A stretch of DNA of 64,000 bases from CAZUDI01 sp964618975 (GCA_964618975.1 CAZUDI010000004.1:62001-126000); one strand, 5' to 3'; shown: positions 35,009-44,638, counted from the stretch's first letter. Made by a program: numbers and translations. Notes: generated by a model not told the origin, from the letters alone.

Positions 35009-37435
35009 CTAACCTTCCGGCTCCTCTCCTACATAGCGGGTGAAGTCCACGAGAAATTCGTCGTCCTTCATGCGCAGGGCCCGTACCCCCTGGGCCGAGC
35101 GTGACCGCGTGGAGCGGATCTGGGAGACAGGCATACGGATAAGCTGCCCGGACGACGAGATGATGATGAGTTCGTCGGTCTTCTTGACCACGCGAATCCC
35201 CACCAGCTTGCCGGACTTGTTCGTGATCTGCGCCGTGAAGACCCCTTTACCCGAGCGGTGCTGCACCGGATAAAGGCCCACGAGGGTCTTCTTGCCGAAG
35301 CCCTTTTCCGTGAGGCTGATCACGAATTCCTCTTCCGAGGAGATCACGTCCATGCCCACGACATCGTCGTCTTCATCGAGCTTGATGGCCCGCACCCCCT
35401 GGGCCTGTCGGCCCATGACGCGCACGTCGTCCTCATGGAAGACGATCGCCTTGCCGAGCTTCGAGGCCACGATAATCTTACCATCGCCGGCGGTTAGGCG
35501 GGCCGAGATGACCTCGTCATCGGGCTCAAGGGTACAGGCGATGATGCCAGATTTCAGTATATTGCTGAAATTATTCAAAATAACACGTTTACAATAGGCC
35601 TTCTTCGTCACCATCACCACGTTGGCCTCAAGGGTGATGTCGCTGGTCACAAGGATGGCACACACCCGCTCGTCCTTCTGGATCGGACGGATATTGTTGA
35701 TGGGAATCCCCTTGACCGCCCGGTCCTTTTCGGGGATCTCGTAGACTCGCGTATGATAGACCCGCCCCTTGGAGGTGAAGTACAGGATGGAGGCGTGATT
35801 CGTGGCCATAAAGATGTGCTCGATGAAATCGTCTTCCTTGGCGAAGCCTCCCTTGACACCCACACCTCCACGCTTCTGAGTGCGGTACCGGTTGAGTTCG
35901 GTGCGCTTGACATAGCCCTTGCGGGTGATGGTCACCACCATCGTGTCGTCCGGGACGAGATCCTCGAGGTTGAACTCTCCCACGCCCTTGGATATGATGA
36001 CACTGCGCCGGGAGTCACCATAGGCAGCCCGAATCTCCTCCAGTTCGCCCCGGATGACCTTGAGCAGCTCGGCGCGATCGGCCAGGATTCTTTCCAGGCG
36101 CTCTATCTCGGCCAACAGGGTGGCATACTCCTCCTCGATCTTTTCGCGCTCGAGACCGGTCAGGCGCTGGAGACGCATGTCCAAAATCGCCTGGGCCTGA
36201 ATTTCCGAAAATCCGAAGCGTTCCATGAGCCCGGAGCGGGCATCTCCGGGAGTGGCCGAGGCCTTGATGAGGGCGATGACCTCGTCGATGTGATCCAGGG
36301 CCTTGAGCAGGCCTTCGAGGATGTGGATGCGCGCCTTGGCCTTTTTGAGCTCGAAAAGGCTCCTGCGTGTCACCACCTCTTCCCGGAAATCCAGGAAGGC
36401 CTTCAGGAGCTCACCCAGACCCATGAGGCAGGGTCTCCCGTTGTTGATGGCAAGCATGTTCATGGAGAAGGAGGTCTGGAGGTTGGTCATCTTGTAAAGC
36501 TGATTCTCGATCACCAGAGGCTGGGCCGATTTCTTGAGATCGATCACCACCCTGAGCCCATCCTTGTCGGACTCGTCGCGGATGTTGGCGATCCCTTCGA
36601 TCTTCTTTTCATGCACCAGGACGGCGATGCGCTCCACCATATCGGCCTTGTTGACCGTATAGGGGATCTCCGTGATCACCAGACGCTCCCGCTGGGAATC
36701 CTCCTCGGTGTGTACCTTGCCTCTTACGGTGATGATCCCCCTGCCCATGGTATAGGCCTTTTCGATCTCGCCGCCGGAAAAGATGATGCCGCCCGTGGGA
36801 AAATCCGGTCCGGGAACGATCCTGAGGAGCTCCTCCAGACCGATAGAGGGATTATCGATCATGGAAATCAGCGCGCTGATGATCTCCGAGAGGTTGTGGG
36901 GCGGGATGCTCGTGGCCATACCCACGGCGATCCCTGAGGAACCGTTGAGGAGAAGGTTGGGAATCTTGGTCGGGAGCACCCCGGGTTCCTGGAGGGATTC
37001 GTCGTAATTGGGAAAGAAATCGACGGTGTCTTTATCGATATCAGCGAGCATCTCCTCGGCGATGCGCTGCATGCGCACCTCGGTATAGCGCATGGCCGCC
37101 GCCCGGTCGCCGTCCATGGATCCGAAATTGCCCTGTCCGTTGACCAGGGGATAGCGCATGGAAAAGGGCTGTGCCATCCGCACGATGGCCTCGTACACGG
37201 CCGAGTCGCCGTGCGGATGGTACATGCCGATCACGTTGCCCACGATGCGGGCCGATTTCTTGTAGGCCCGGTTGTGGGTGTTGCCGGCCTCATGCATGGC
37301 GTAGAGTATACGGCGGTGCACCGGTTTGAGACCGTCCCGCGCATCGGGAATCGCCCGGCCGATGATCACGCTCATGGCATAATCGAGATAGGAGGTTCTC
37401 ATCTCATGGTCAATGGCAACCGTTGTCGTCTTCAT
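35009..37435 (-). CDS. gyrA: DNA gyrase subunit A
   Basis: GyrA breaks and rejoins DNA to introduce negative supercoils. The 808-residue chain has catalytic Tyr117 in AAAMRYTEV and a C-terminal pinwheel with a GyrA box close to consensus (QKRGGVG), which separates it from ParC. In the quinolone-determining region the residues equivalent to E. coli Ser83 and Asp87 are Ser78 and Glu82; Glu is the normal residue in many bacteria, so resistance is not implied. AGAGGA precedes the ATG. It is the last gene of parA-parB-dnaN-gyrB-gyrA. Confidence 0.97.
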   Translation of the reverse strand: MKTTTVAIDHEMRTSYLDYAMSVIIGRAIPDARDGLKPVHRRILYAMHEAGNTHNRAYKKSARIVGNVIGMYHPHGDSAVYEAIVRMAQPFSMRYPLVNGQGNFGSMDGDRAAAMRYTEVRMQRIAEEMLADIDKDTVDFFPNYDESLQEPGVLPTKIPNLLLNGSSGIAVGMATSIPPHNLSEIISALISMIDNPSIGLEELLRIVPGPDFPTGGIIFSGGEIEKAYTMGRGIITVRGKVHTEEDSQRERLVITEIPYTVNKADMVERIAVLVHEKKIEGIANIRDESDKDGLRVVIDLKKSAQPLVIENQLYKMTNLQTSFSMNMLAINNGRPCLMGLGELLKAFLDFREEVVTRRSLFELKKAKARIHILEGLLKALDHIDEVIALIKASATPGDARSGLMERFGFSEIQAQAILDMRLQRLTGLEREKIEEEYATLLAEIERLERILADRAELLKVIRGELEEIRAAYGDSRRSVIISKGVGEFNLEDLVPDDTMVVTITRKGYVKRTELNRYRTQKRGGVGVKGGFAKEDDFIEHIFMATNHASILYFTSKGRVYHTRVYEIPEKDRAVKGIPINNIRPIQKDERVCAILVTSDITLEANVVMVTKKAYCKRVILNNFSNILKSGIIACTLEPDDEVISARLTAGDGKIIVASKLGKAIVFHEDDVRVMGRQAQGVRAIKLDEDDDVVGMDVISSEEEFVISLTEKGFGKKTLVGLYPVQHRSGKGVFTAQITNKSGKLVGIRVVKKTDELIIISSSGQLIRMPVSQIRSTRSRSAQGVRALRMKDDEFLVDFTRYVGEEPEG

Positions 37436-37446
37436 TCTCGTCCTCT

Positions 37447-39816
37447 CTAGATATCCAGGTTGGTGACCCTCAGGGCATTCATCTCTATGAACTCCCTGCG
37501 CGGGACGACATCGTCTCCCATGAGGGTGCTGAAGATCTGATCCGTCTCCACCGCATCATCGATACTGACCTTCAACATGGAGCGGTTCTCCGGATCCATG
37601 GTGGTCTCCCAGAGCTGCTCGGGGTTCATCTCCCCCAATCCCTTGTAGCGCTGCATGCTGTAGCCCTTTTTGGCCTCCTCAAAGATGCGGGTGGCAGCTT
37701 CGCGCAGGTTGACCACCTCATAGGCAGACTCGCCCTTCAAGACCACAAAGGGGGGTTTCCCGATCATCAGAAGATTCTTATGAATCTTGTTCAGCTCGAT
37801 AAAACCCTTCGATTCCATAAGCTTATGATCAATAATGGTCTCTTTGCGCAGACCGTTCTTGACCGAAAAGAACACCACCTGATCATCCGTGCACTTGCTA
37901 GTGACCGGTCCCAGATAGGGGAACCAGTCGCGGATCGTCGCATAGACCTGCTGCTCGACCTGGTACGCGTCAAAGGGCTCACTCAAGAGCTCTTCGGGGA
38001 GATAGGAGGACGACTGGACCACGCGGTCGTCCATATGACGCATTTCGTAGTTCATGAGGATCTTGTTCCTGCGGCTGATGAGACGCAGATAGCGGGCCAG
38101 TTCCTGGCCGGTGATATCGCTCTCGCCCCTGAGCACCACATCCTTGACCACGTCCTTGAGGAGATACTCATCGAGGGTCTCTTCGTTGAGAAGATACTCT
38201 ATCTTCTTGCCCTTGGAGACCTTGAAGAGTGGAGGTTGCGCGATGTAGAGATGCCCGTGTTCGATGATCTCGGGCATCTGGCGGAAAAAGAAGGTGAGCA
38301 ACAGGGTCCTGATATGGGCACCGTCCACATCCGCGTCGGTCATGATGACGACCGTATGGTACCTGAGTTTGGATATGTCGAAGTTGTCCGAACCGATCCC
38401 GGTCCCGAGCACCGTCACCAGGGATTTGATCTCCTGGTTGGAGAGCATCTTGTCCACGCGGGACTTTTCCACGTTTAGGATCTTGCCCCTGAGCGGAAGA
38501 ATGGCCTGATTCTTGCGGTCACGGCCCTGTTTGGCGCTCCCGCCGGCCGAATCGCCCTCCACGATGTAGAGCTCACACAGGGCCGGATCCCTTTCCTGGC
38601 AGTCGGCCAGCTTTCCAGGCAGCAGGGTGTTCTCGAGGGCCGTCTTGCGGCGGGTGAGTTCCCGGGCCTTGCGGGCCGCTTCCCTTGCCTGGGCGCTATC
38701 GATGATCTTCTTGATGATGATGTTGGCTTCATTCGGATTTTCATTGAGATAATCGCTCAGAGCATCGTTGGTTATGCTCTCTGTGATTCCCTGAACCTCC
38801 GAGTTTCCCAGCTTGCCCTTAGTCTGTCCCTCGAACTGGGGATTGGGGAGAAGAACATTCACCACGGCACACAGCCCCTCGCGGGTATCGTCGCCACTGA
38901 TGGTGACCTTGGCATTTTTGAAGAGCCCCTTTTCCTTAGCATAGGCATTGATCGTGCGCGTCAGGGCCTTGCGGAATCCAATCACATGCGTCCCGCCGTC
39001 ATGCGTGTTGATGTTGTTGACAAAGGAGAAAAGGCTCTCGCTGTAGGTGGCATTGTACTGCATCACACCTTCGAGGACGAGATCGCCTTTCTGCTTGCGG
39101 AAATAGATCGGCGGGTGCAGGGTCTTCTTCTTGGCATTCAGAAAGCGCATGAAATCGAGGAGACCATCCTCGTAGTGAAACTCCTTGAGCATGTCGCTGC
39201 GTTCGTCTTCGAGAACAATCTTGAGGCCCCGGTTGAGAAAGGCGATCTCCCGCAGGCGGTTGGCGAGCACATCATACTCGAAGGTCGTGGTTTCAAAGAT
39301 ATCCGGATCGGGCTTGAAATGAATGATCGTCCCCTGCCGTTGGGAATCCCCCAACTCATTGAGATCGTAGAGGGGCACACCGCGCTCATAGCCCTGCGAG
39401 AAATGCTTGTTGTTGCGGTGGATCTCGATCTCGAGTGATTCGGAGAGGGCATTCACACAACTGACACCCACGCCATGCAGTCCGCCCGAGACCTTATATG
39501 TGGAATTATCGAATTTTCCGCCGGCATGCAGCGTGGTCATAACCACTTCAACCGCGGATTTACCCGTATCCTCATGGATGTCCACCGGAACCCCTCGTCC
39601 GTCGTCGTCCACGGTGACGCTCTCATCCATATGGATGATCACCTTGATATTAGAGCAGAATCCTGCAATCGCCTCGTCAACGCTGTTGTCCACCACCTCG
39701 AAGACGAGATGGTGGAGCCCCTGGCTGGAAGTGGAACCGATATACATGGCCGGACGCAGCCTGACCGCCTCGAATCCTCCCAGCACCTTGATATCCTTTG
39801 CCGTGTATTCCTGCAT
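37447..39816 (-). CDS. gyrB: DNA gyrase subunit B
   Basis: GyrB is the ATPase subunit of gyrase. The 789-residue protein has the GHKL ATP site (VVDNSVDEAIAGF, DDDGRGVPVD, GGLHGVGVSCVNALS), the TOPRIM domain (LYIVEGDSAGGSAKQGRDR and the Mg-binding DADVDG) and the C-terminal RYKGLGEMNPEQLWETTMDP. It lies 11 bases before gyrA and 27 after dnaN, in one transcription unit. Confidence 0.97.
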   Translation of the reverse strand: MQEYTAKDIKVLGGFEAVRLRPAMYIGSTSSQGLHHLVFEVVDNSVDEAIAGFCSNIKVIIHMDESVTVDDDGRGVPVDIHEDTGKSAVEVVMTTLHAGGKFDNSTYKVSGGLHGVGVSCVNALSESLEIEIHRNNKHFSQGYERGVPLYDLNELGDSQRQGTIIHFKPDPDIFETTTFEYDVLANRLREIAFLNRGLKIVLEDERSDMLKEFHYEDGLLDFMRFLNAKKKTLHPPIYFRKQKGDLVLEGVMQYNATYSESLFSFVNNINTHDGGTHVIGFRKALTRTINAYAKEKGLFKNAKVTISGDDTREGLCAVVNVLLPNPQFEGQTKGKLGNSEVQGITESITNDALSDYLNENPNEANIIIKKIIDSAQAREAARKARELTRRKTALENTLLPGKLADCQERDPALCELYIVEGDSAGGSAKQGRDRKNQAILPLRGKILNVEKSRVDKMLSNQEIKSLVTVLGTGIGSDNFDISKLRYHTVVIMTDADVDGAHIRTLLLTFFFRQMPEIIEHGHLYIAQPPLFKVSKGKKIEYLLNEETLDEYLLKDVVKDVVLRGESDITGQELARYLRLISRRNKILMNYEMRHMDDRVVQSSSYLPEELLSEPFDAYQVEQQVYATIRDWFPYLGPVTSKCTDDQVVFFSVKNGLRKETIIDHKLMESKGFIELNKIHKNLLMIGKPPFVVLKGESAYEVVNLREAATRIFEEAKKGYSMQRYKGLGEMNPEQLWETTMDPENRSMLKVSIDDAVETDQIFSTLMGDDVVPRREFIEMNALRVTNLDI

Positions 39817-39843
39817 GCACCTGTTCCCTATAAAGGTAAGTAG

Positions 39844-40968
39844 TTAAAATCGCATGGGCATGATTACCCACTTCCGCTCGCCGCCGCCCTCTTCCGTAAT
39901 GAGACACGGACCCTGTGAGGATTTCAGGCGAATCCCCGCCTCCCCATCGATATGGGACAGACAGTCCATCACGTACCGCGGATTGAAATTTATTTCAAGC
40001 TCCTCTCCCTCGTGAGAACATTTGACCGGTATCTCCGCATCCCCCTGATCCGGGTTGTGGGCATAGAGCATGGTGAGACCTTTCTTGAAGGTGAACCTCA
40101 CGCAGTTGGAGATATCGGAAACCATGGCGGAACAGACCCGCAGGGCATTCATGAGTTCAGCAGAAGAGATACGGATATAGATGGGGTATCCATCAAGACC
40201 GATCACCCCGCGATAGTCAGGAAACTTGCCATCGATCAGGCGTACGGTGGCAATGGTGCCCCTGGAGGAGAAAAAGATGGAATCCTCGGTCAGGAGGATA
40301 GAGCTGTCCTCCTCCTTGAGATCCATGAGGCGTTTGAGTTCATGCACACCCTTGCGTGGCACGATGATACCATCGCCCATGGAAAGGGTATGCTCAAGAT
40401 AGTGACGCGCGATGGAGAGGCGCTTGCTGTCCGTGGTCACCATCTCTATGAACCCTCCCTGATCGGGCTCGGTTCCCGTAATCAGCAAAGCCCCGGCCAG
40501 GGTATACTTAGTATCGTCATCGGAGGATGAGGGGATGGAAAAGATGGTGCTGTCGATCATGGACTTCAAAACCGACGGATCCAGCGAAAAGCCGGTTTCC
40601 ATACCCGTAAAATCTACCACGGGATACTCTTCCGGGTCCATGAGATTCATATGGGTCTTGATGTCACCCGAAACGATATGGGCCTTGGTATATTCCTCGG
40701 TCCGAATCGTAAGCATCCCGTCGGGCAATTCCCGGACTACCTCGAAAAAACCTTTTCCGTTGATGGCGCAAGACCCGTGTTCCTCCACTTCACAGGCGAA
40801 AGATACCTGTATGGAGGTATGCAGATCTGTTGCTTTGACCCGCAGCCCGTTATCATCGGCCTCCATCAGGACATGGCTCAAGATGGGCAGGGTGGATTTC
40901 CTTTCCGTAAAACCCTGTACCTTACCCAACATGCCCTGCAAGGCACTTTTTGGAATGGAACATTTCAT
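39844..40968 (-). CDS. dnaN: DNA polymerase III beta subunit (sliding clamp)
   Basis: DnaN forms the ring clamp that tethers DNA polymerase III. The 374-residue protein covers the three clamp domains, opening MKCSIPKSALQGML and closing in the conserved VIMPMRF. The hydrophobic partner-binding pocket residues cannot be judged by eye. GGGAG lies about seven bases before ATG. Usually dnaA is next to dnaN; here parB precedes it by 173 bases and dnaA is absent from the window. Confidence 0.96.
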   Translation of the reverse strand: MKCSIPKSALQGMLGKVQGFTERKSTLPILSHVLMEADDNGLRVKATDLHTSIQVSFACEVEEHGSCAINGKGFFEVVRELPDGMLTIRTEEYTKAHIVSGDIKTHMNLMDPEEYPVVDFTGMETGFSLDPSVLKSMIDSTIFSIPSSSDDDTKYTLAGALLITGTEPDQGGFIEMVTTDSKRLSIARHYLEHTLSMGDGIIVPRKGVHELKRLMDLKEEDSSILLTEDSIFFSSRGTIATVRLIDGKFPDYRGVIGLDGYPIYIRISSAELMNALRVCSAMVSDISNCVRFTFKKGLTMLYAHNPDQGDAEIPVKCSHEGEELEINFNPRYVMDCLSHIDGEAGIRLKSSQGPCLITEEGGGERKWVIMPMRF

Positions 40969-41141
40969 TATCTTTCTCCCTTAAACTTATAAATGAATGT
41001 ACTAATCCCTGTACCTTTGTTCATAACCAATCTAACCCTATAAAAAATATAACATGACCACTGTCCACAACCTCGTCGTTATTGACATCCATCCCACGCT
41101 TGAACGGGCAGCGTGTCAATATGTCGGAAACCAGGGAAGGG

Positions 41142-41993
41142 TTAGAGCGGCAATTCGTCACGCGTCAGTTCCTCCACCAAGCGTTCCATCTCGTCCCGCG
41201 ACGAGACCTCAATCACGATCCGACCCTTGCGTTTGCCAAAACTTAAGGAAACCTGCGTGGCGAGTTGCGTCGACAGGCGCAGGGCAAGGCGTTCCAGGAA
41301 AGGATCCGGAGATTTGCGCCTGGAGTGCGGTCTCTGCTTGGTATCCGAGGCGCGTCTTTCCGCCTCGCGCACACTCAGGTGGCGCTCGATGATAGAGGAA
41401 AGAAGCGCGAGCTGTTCGGTGGGGGATGAGAGCATGAGGATGGCGCGGGCATGACCGGGAGTGATGGAACCCTGCCTCAAGGCGGCCTTGATCTCCTCGG
41501 GGAGTACCACCAGGCGCAGGGCGTTGGTGACGGTGGAGCGGTCCTTGGATACCGCGGTGGCAATGTCCTGATGTGTGAGATGGAACTGGTGTTTCAGGGT
41601 GTAATAGGCCTCGGCCTCTTCCATGGGGTTCAGATCCTCGCGTTGCAGGTTTTCGATGAGGGAGATCTTGAAGGCCTCGTCATCGGGAAGTTCGCGCACA
41701 ACCGCCGGGATCCGATCCTGTCCCAACTTGAGGCAGGCGCGATAGCGCCTTTCCCCGGCAATGATTTCATACTTGGTCTCGATGCGTCTTACCAGAATCG
41801 GGGAGATGACCCCATGGACCTTGATAGATTGTGAGAGCTCCTCGATTCTCTGCTCGTCGAAATTAGACCGCGGTTGGATGGAACTGGGGATGATTTCGTC
41901 GATGGCGATCTCGATGATCTGATCGGTACCCTCCACGATGGATTCGGAAAACAGGGCGTCAATTCCCCTCCCCAGACGTGATTTGGGATTCAT
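41142..41993 (-). CDS. parB: Chromosome partitioning protein ParB (Spo0J)
   Basis: ParB is a CTP-dependent clamp that loads at parS, spreads, and recruits SMC. The 283-residue protein has the N-terminal Arg patch (KSRLGRGIDALF) that stimulates ParA, CTP motifs (QPRSNF, GERRYRA, ENLQREDLNP), a helix-turn-helix (LTHQDIATAVSKDRSTVTNAL) and a C-terminal dimer domain. The start overlaps the parA stop (ATGA). A near-perfect parS lies just upstream of parA. Confidence 0.96.
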   Translation of the reverse strand: MNPKSRLGRGIDALFSESIVEGTDQIIEIAIDEIIPSSIQPRSNFDEQRIEELSQSIKVHGVISPILVRRIETKYEIIAGERRYRACLKLGQDRIPAVVRELPDDEAFKISLIENLQREDLNPMEEAEAYYTLKHQFHLTHQDIATAVSKDRSTVTNALRLVVLPEEIKAALRQGSITPGHARAILMLSSPTEQLALLSSIIERHLSVREAERRASDTKQRPHSRRKSPDPFLERLALRLSTQLATQVSLSFGKRKGRIVIEVSSRDEMERLVEELTRDELPL

Positions 41994-42763
41994 GCTTCCT
42001 CCTCTCCCTTCAGTAATTCACGGGCCAGCATGAGGTAACTCTGCGCCCCTTTGGAGGTGATATCGTACAGGCAGATGGGCAGTCCGAAACTAGGGGCCTC
42101 GCACAGGCGGATATTACGGGGGATGATGGTTTCAAAGACCCTGGAATTAAAATGCGAGCGCACGTTGCGTTCGATATCGTGGCTCAGGCGGGTGCGGGGG
42201 TCGAACATGGTCAGGAGGAAACCCTCGATGGTCAGGCCGGGATTGAGGCGTTTCTTTATGAGGCTGTAGGTGTTGAGTAGGCTCTTGAGGCCCTCCAGGG
42301 CGTAGTATTCGCATTGAACCGGAATGAGAAGGGAGGTGGAGGCGGTGAGTGCATTCAGGGTAAGCAGCCCCAGCGAGGGGGGACAATCAATGATGATGTG
42401 ATCGAAACGGGATTCCAGGCGCGAGATGGCGCGGGAGATGATGCGTTCCCGCATGTTCGAGTTCATCAGTTCCACCTCCACCCCGATAAGGTTCGTGTCG
42501 CTTGGGGCGAGGAAGAATCCCGCCACCGAGGTGGGGAGCAAAACCTCCTCAAGGGTCTTTTTACCCAGCATGACGTGATAGACATTATCACCTATGGCAG
42601 CCTGATCGATCCCGAGGCCGGTGGTAGCATTGGCCTGGGAGTCGAGGTCGATGAGCATGACCCTTTTTCCCAGAACCGCCAGAGAGGCCCCCAGATTAAC
42701 GGCCGTGGTGGTCTTGCCCACACCGCCCTTCTGATTGGATACACTGATCACTTTCGTGAGCAC
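41990..42763 (-). CDS. parA: Chromosome partitioning ATPase ParA (Soj)
   Basis: ParA is a DNA-binding ATPase that moves ParB-parS complexes and, as Soj, can regulate DnaA. The 257-residue chain has the deviant Walker A QKGGVGKTT (residues 11-19), the switch motif DLDSQANATTGLG and Walker B IIIDCPPSLGLLT. There is no N-terminal helix-turn-helix, which fits a chromosomal type. It starts with GTG 42763 and is the first gene of the operon. A weak promoter (TTGATA-17-TAGTTA) on the minus strand lies upstream of the parS. Confidence 0.96.
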   Translation of the reverse strand: MLTKVISVSNQKGGVGKTTTAVNLGASLAVLGKRVMLIDLDSQANATTGLGIDQAAIGDNVYHVMLGKKTLEEVLLPTSVAGFFLAPSDTNLIGVEVELMNSNMRERIISRAISRLESRFDHIIIDCPPSLGLLTLNALTASTSLLIPVQCEYYALEGLKSLLNTYSLIKKRLNPGLTIEGFLLTMFDPRTRLSHDIERNVRSHFNSRVFETIIPRNIRLCEAPSFGLPICLYDITSKGAQSYLMLARELLKGEEEA

Positions 42764-42803
42764 GTTTGAGACCTACCATAAATACATGAAAAGCGAAAGA
42801 AAA

Positions 42804-42819
42804 AGTTTCACGTGAAACA
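42804..42819. promoter_or_regulatory. parS centromere site
   Basis: AGTTTCACGTGAAACA matches the universal parS consensus TGTTTCACGTGAAACA at 15 of 16 positions, with the 14-base palindromic core intact. It lies 41 bases upstream of the parA start, inside its leader, so ParB may both load here and repress the operon. Confidence 0.93.
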
Positions 42820-42891
42820 CCTATGATAACTATTCGATTAAAAAAGACTTATCAATCTTTATGGGCCAGATTTACCCCCCGCGGGGCGCCT

Positions 42892-43410
42892 CTAGGCGAG
42901 CGGGAAAAAGCGCACGAGGATGACGATGACGAGGATGATGACCGTAATCCAGGCCCCGGTGCTGTCACTGCGGCGTTCTATGGGATGCTCCTGGATCATT
43001 TTGAGACCCTCGCCCTGTTTCTGTTCGTCGATCAGCGACCCGAGAGACTTGATAATATTTGGGAAGCGCTCGAAGCTGTTGGGAATCAGGTGCGAGCGGC
43101 CATGCGCCGTGATCGTGACGAATTGTCGCGAACCCATGGTGACCCCGTCGATGGAGGTGATCGCGGCGGGTGCGATGCGTTTGGTACCGCTCAGGGCGGT
43201 GAGGGTGATCTCATCCGGGGAGAGGGTGACCTTGCGCACGAGGTTGTTGAGGGTCAAGAGGTAGAATAGGATCATGAGCAGGCTTGCCAGAATCAGGATG
43301 CGCAGCTCCTGTCCGTGGGTGATCACGTCATAGAACACCGGGAGGGAAAGCAGCACGGCCAGGCTCATGGGGGTCTTGATGCCCTTTTTTATCTTGTAAA
43401 TCTCTTTCAT
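42892..43410 (-). CDS. Small membrane protein, possibly PH-like (function unknown)
   Basis: I do not recognise this 172-residue protein. It has two hydrophobic helices at residues 15-55 (AVLLSLPVFYDVI and ILILASLLMILFYLLTL), a soluble beta-rich middle (LSPDEITLTALSGTKRIAPAAITSIDGV) that resembles bacterial PH-like domains of the DUF304 kind, and a C-terminal helix (AWITVIILVIVILVRF). ATG 43410 is preferred over an upstream start at 43446, which would add an unconvincing leader. It is upstream of parA on the same strand, separated by parS. Association with partitioning is only positional. Confidence 0.6.
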   Translation of the reverse strand: MKEIYKIKKGIKTPMSLAVLLSLPVFYDVITHGQELRILILASLLMILFYLLTLNNLVRKVTLSPDEITLTALSGTKRIAPAAITSIDGVTMGSRQFVTITAHGRSHLIPNSFERFPNIIKSLGSLIDEQKQGEGLKMIQEHPIERRSDSTGAWITVIILVIVILVRFFPLA

Positions 43411-43454
43411 GTCCACTATGTTACACAAAAATATCGCAAAAGACAAGGGTTAGG

Positions 43455-43770
43455 ATGCTTGATTTTGCCATTGGCCTCGCCCGGGAGGTAGGCCGTTTCA
43501 TCCTCGAACACACACACCGAATTGTGCATCGAACACAAGGGTCCAAGAGATGTGTTTTCGCCGGAGGACATAGCCACGCAGCGCCTGGTGGTGGGACGCA
43601 TCGCGCGCAGGCCTTCCCGCGACATGGCATCCTGGCGGAGGAGGGTTTTCGTCGCCAGGGAACAGGCGACCTTCTCTGGCTGGTCGATCCGCTCGACGGC
43701 ACCACAAACTATGTCCACGGTCTGCCGATTGTTTTGCGTTTCTCTAGCGCTTATGCGGGCAGGTGAGGGC
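43455..43770 (+). pseudogene. Inositol monophosphatase family gene, broken by three frameshifts and truncated
   Basis: An IMPase-like sequence can be followed by switching frames. It starts at ATG 43455 (DFAIGLAREVGRFILEHT) with a good AGGGTTAGG site, shifts near 43520 (IEHKGPRDVFSPEDIATQRLVVGRI), shifts back near 43600 (FPRHGILAEEGF, then the metal-binding WLVDPLDGTTNYVHGLP), and shifts again near 43725 (FCVSLALMRAGEG). After that the similarity stops, so roughly the last 150 residues are missing. Three separate shifts plus truncation make a sequencing error unlikely. Intact relatives dephosphorylate myo-inositol phosphates or similar sugars (SuhB, CysQ). Confidence 0.85.
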
Positions 43771-43816
43771 TATGATCTTTTTGGCACAACCATTCTGGCC
43801 TCGAAGGGACTGATCC

Positions 43817-44638
43817 ATGATAAACGTCGCGCCCTCCTGTAGGGACACCCTGGTGGACTCACACTGCCATCTGCACTTCGCGGCCTTTGATGGCGATCGG
43901 GAGGCGGTCCTGGAAAGGGCCCGTCGATGTGGGGTAGCGACCCTCATGTGTGTGGGTGTCGACCCGGAGGATTCCCGGCGGGCCATTGATGTGGCCACGC
44001 ACTTCCGCGGTGTATGGGCCTCGGTCGGCATTCATCCGCAGTTGGCCCTGAGTTATGGCCCGGCACAGGTGCGGGATCTGGCCGCACAGGTGCAGTCGAG
44101 CGGGGGGCGGGTTGTCGCCGTCGGCGAGACGGGCTTTGACCTGTATCGCACCCCCAAGAGCGCTCCACAGCAGGAGGCCCTGTTCATCGCCCATATAGAG
44201 CTGGCCAGGAGGCTCGGTCTGCCGCTGATCATTCATGACCGCGAGGCCCATACACAGACCCTGAGGGTTCTCGACGCCCACACGGCCTGGTCGCTCGGCG
44301 GGGTTATCCACTGCTTTTCAGGGGATCGGGCCCTGGCCGAGAACGTCACGGACAGGGGTTTCCTGCTTTCCGTCTCGGGGGTGGTGACATACCGGCGCGC
44401 CGAAAGGCTCAGGGAGGCCGTGGCCCACACCCCACTGACACACCTGCTCGTTGAAACCGATGCCCCATACCTCACCCCGCTTTCGCATCAGGGTCAGCGC
44501 AATGAGCCGGCCTTCGTGGGGGAGACCCTGGAGGCGGTGGCGCGGATCAAGGGGGTTGATCCTGAGGAGATGGCCCGTATTACCCAAGATAATTTTAAGC
44601 GGGTTTTCCTTTCCAAGGCGAAAGGGAGACCCCTATGA
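43817..44638 (+). CDS. tatD: TatD family metal-dependent hydrolase (DNase)
   Basis: TatD proteins are TIM-barrel metallo-nucleases acting on DNA ends. The 273-residue chain has the metal ligands in DSHCHLHF, Glu in AVGETGFD, His in IIHDRE and HCFSG, and Asp in VETDAPYLTP. AAGGGA is seven bases from ATG 43817. The family also includes deoxyribonuclease and D-tyrosyl deacylase activities. It overlaps the upstream end of the yjbQ region and follows the pseudogene. Confidence 0.93.
   Translation: MINVAPSCRDTLVDSHCHLHFAAFDGDREAVLERARRCGVATLMCVGVDPEDSRRAIDVATHFRGVWASVGIHPQLALSYGPAQVRDLAAQVQSSGGRVVAVGETGFDLYRTPKSAPQQEALFIAHIELARRLGLPLIIHDREAHTQTLRVLDAHTAWSLGGVIHCFSGDRALAENVTDRGFLLSVSGVVTYRRAERLREAVAHTPLTHLLVETDAPYLTPLSHQGQRNEPAFVGETLEAVARIKGVDPEEMARITQDNFKRVFLSKAKGRPL

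Noticed and set aside
37180..37200. Glu82 in GyrA (E. coli Asp87 position) as a quinolone-resistance change
   Set aside because: Glu is the natural residue at this position in many susceptible bacteria, and Ser78 is intact.
40969..41141. Possible oriC with DnaA boxes between parB and dnaN
   Set aside because: Only degenerate boxes were seen (for example TTATTGACA and CTGTCCACA), too few and too weak. ATTGACA and TGTCAAT form an inverted repeat but nothing more.
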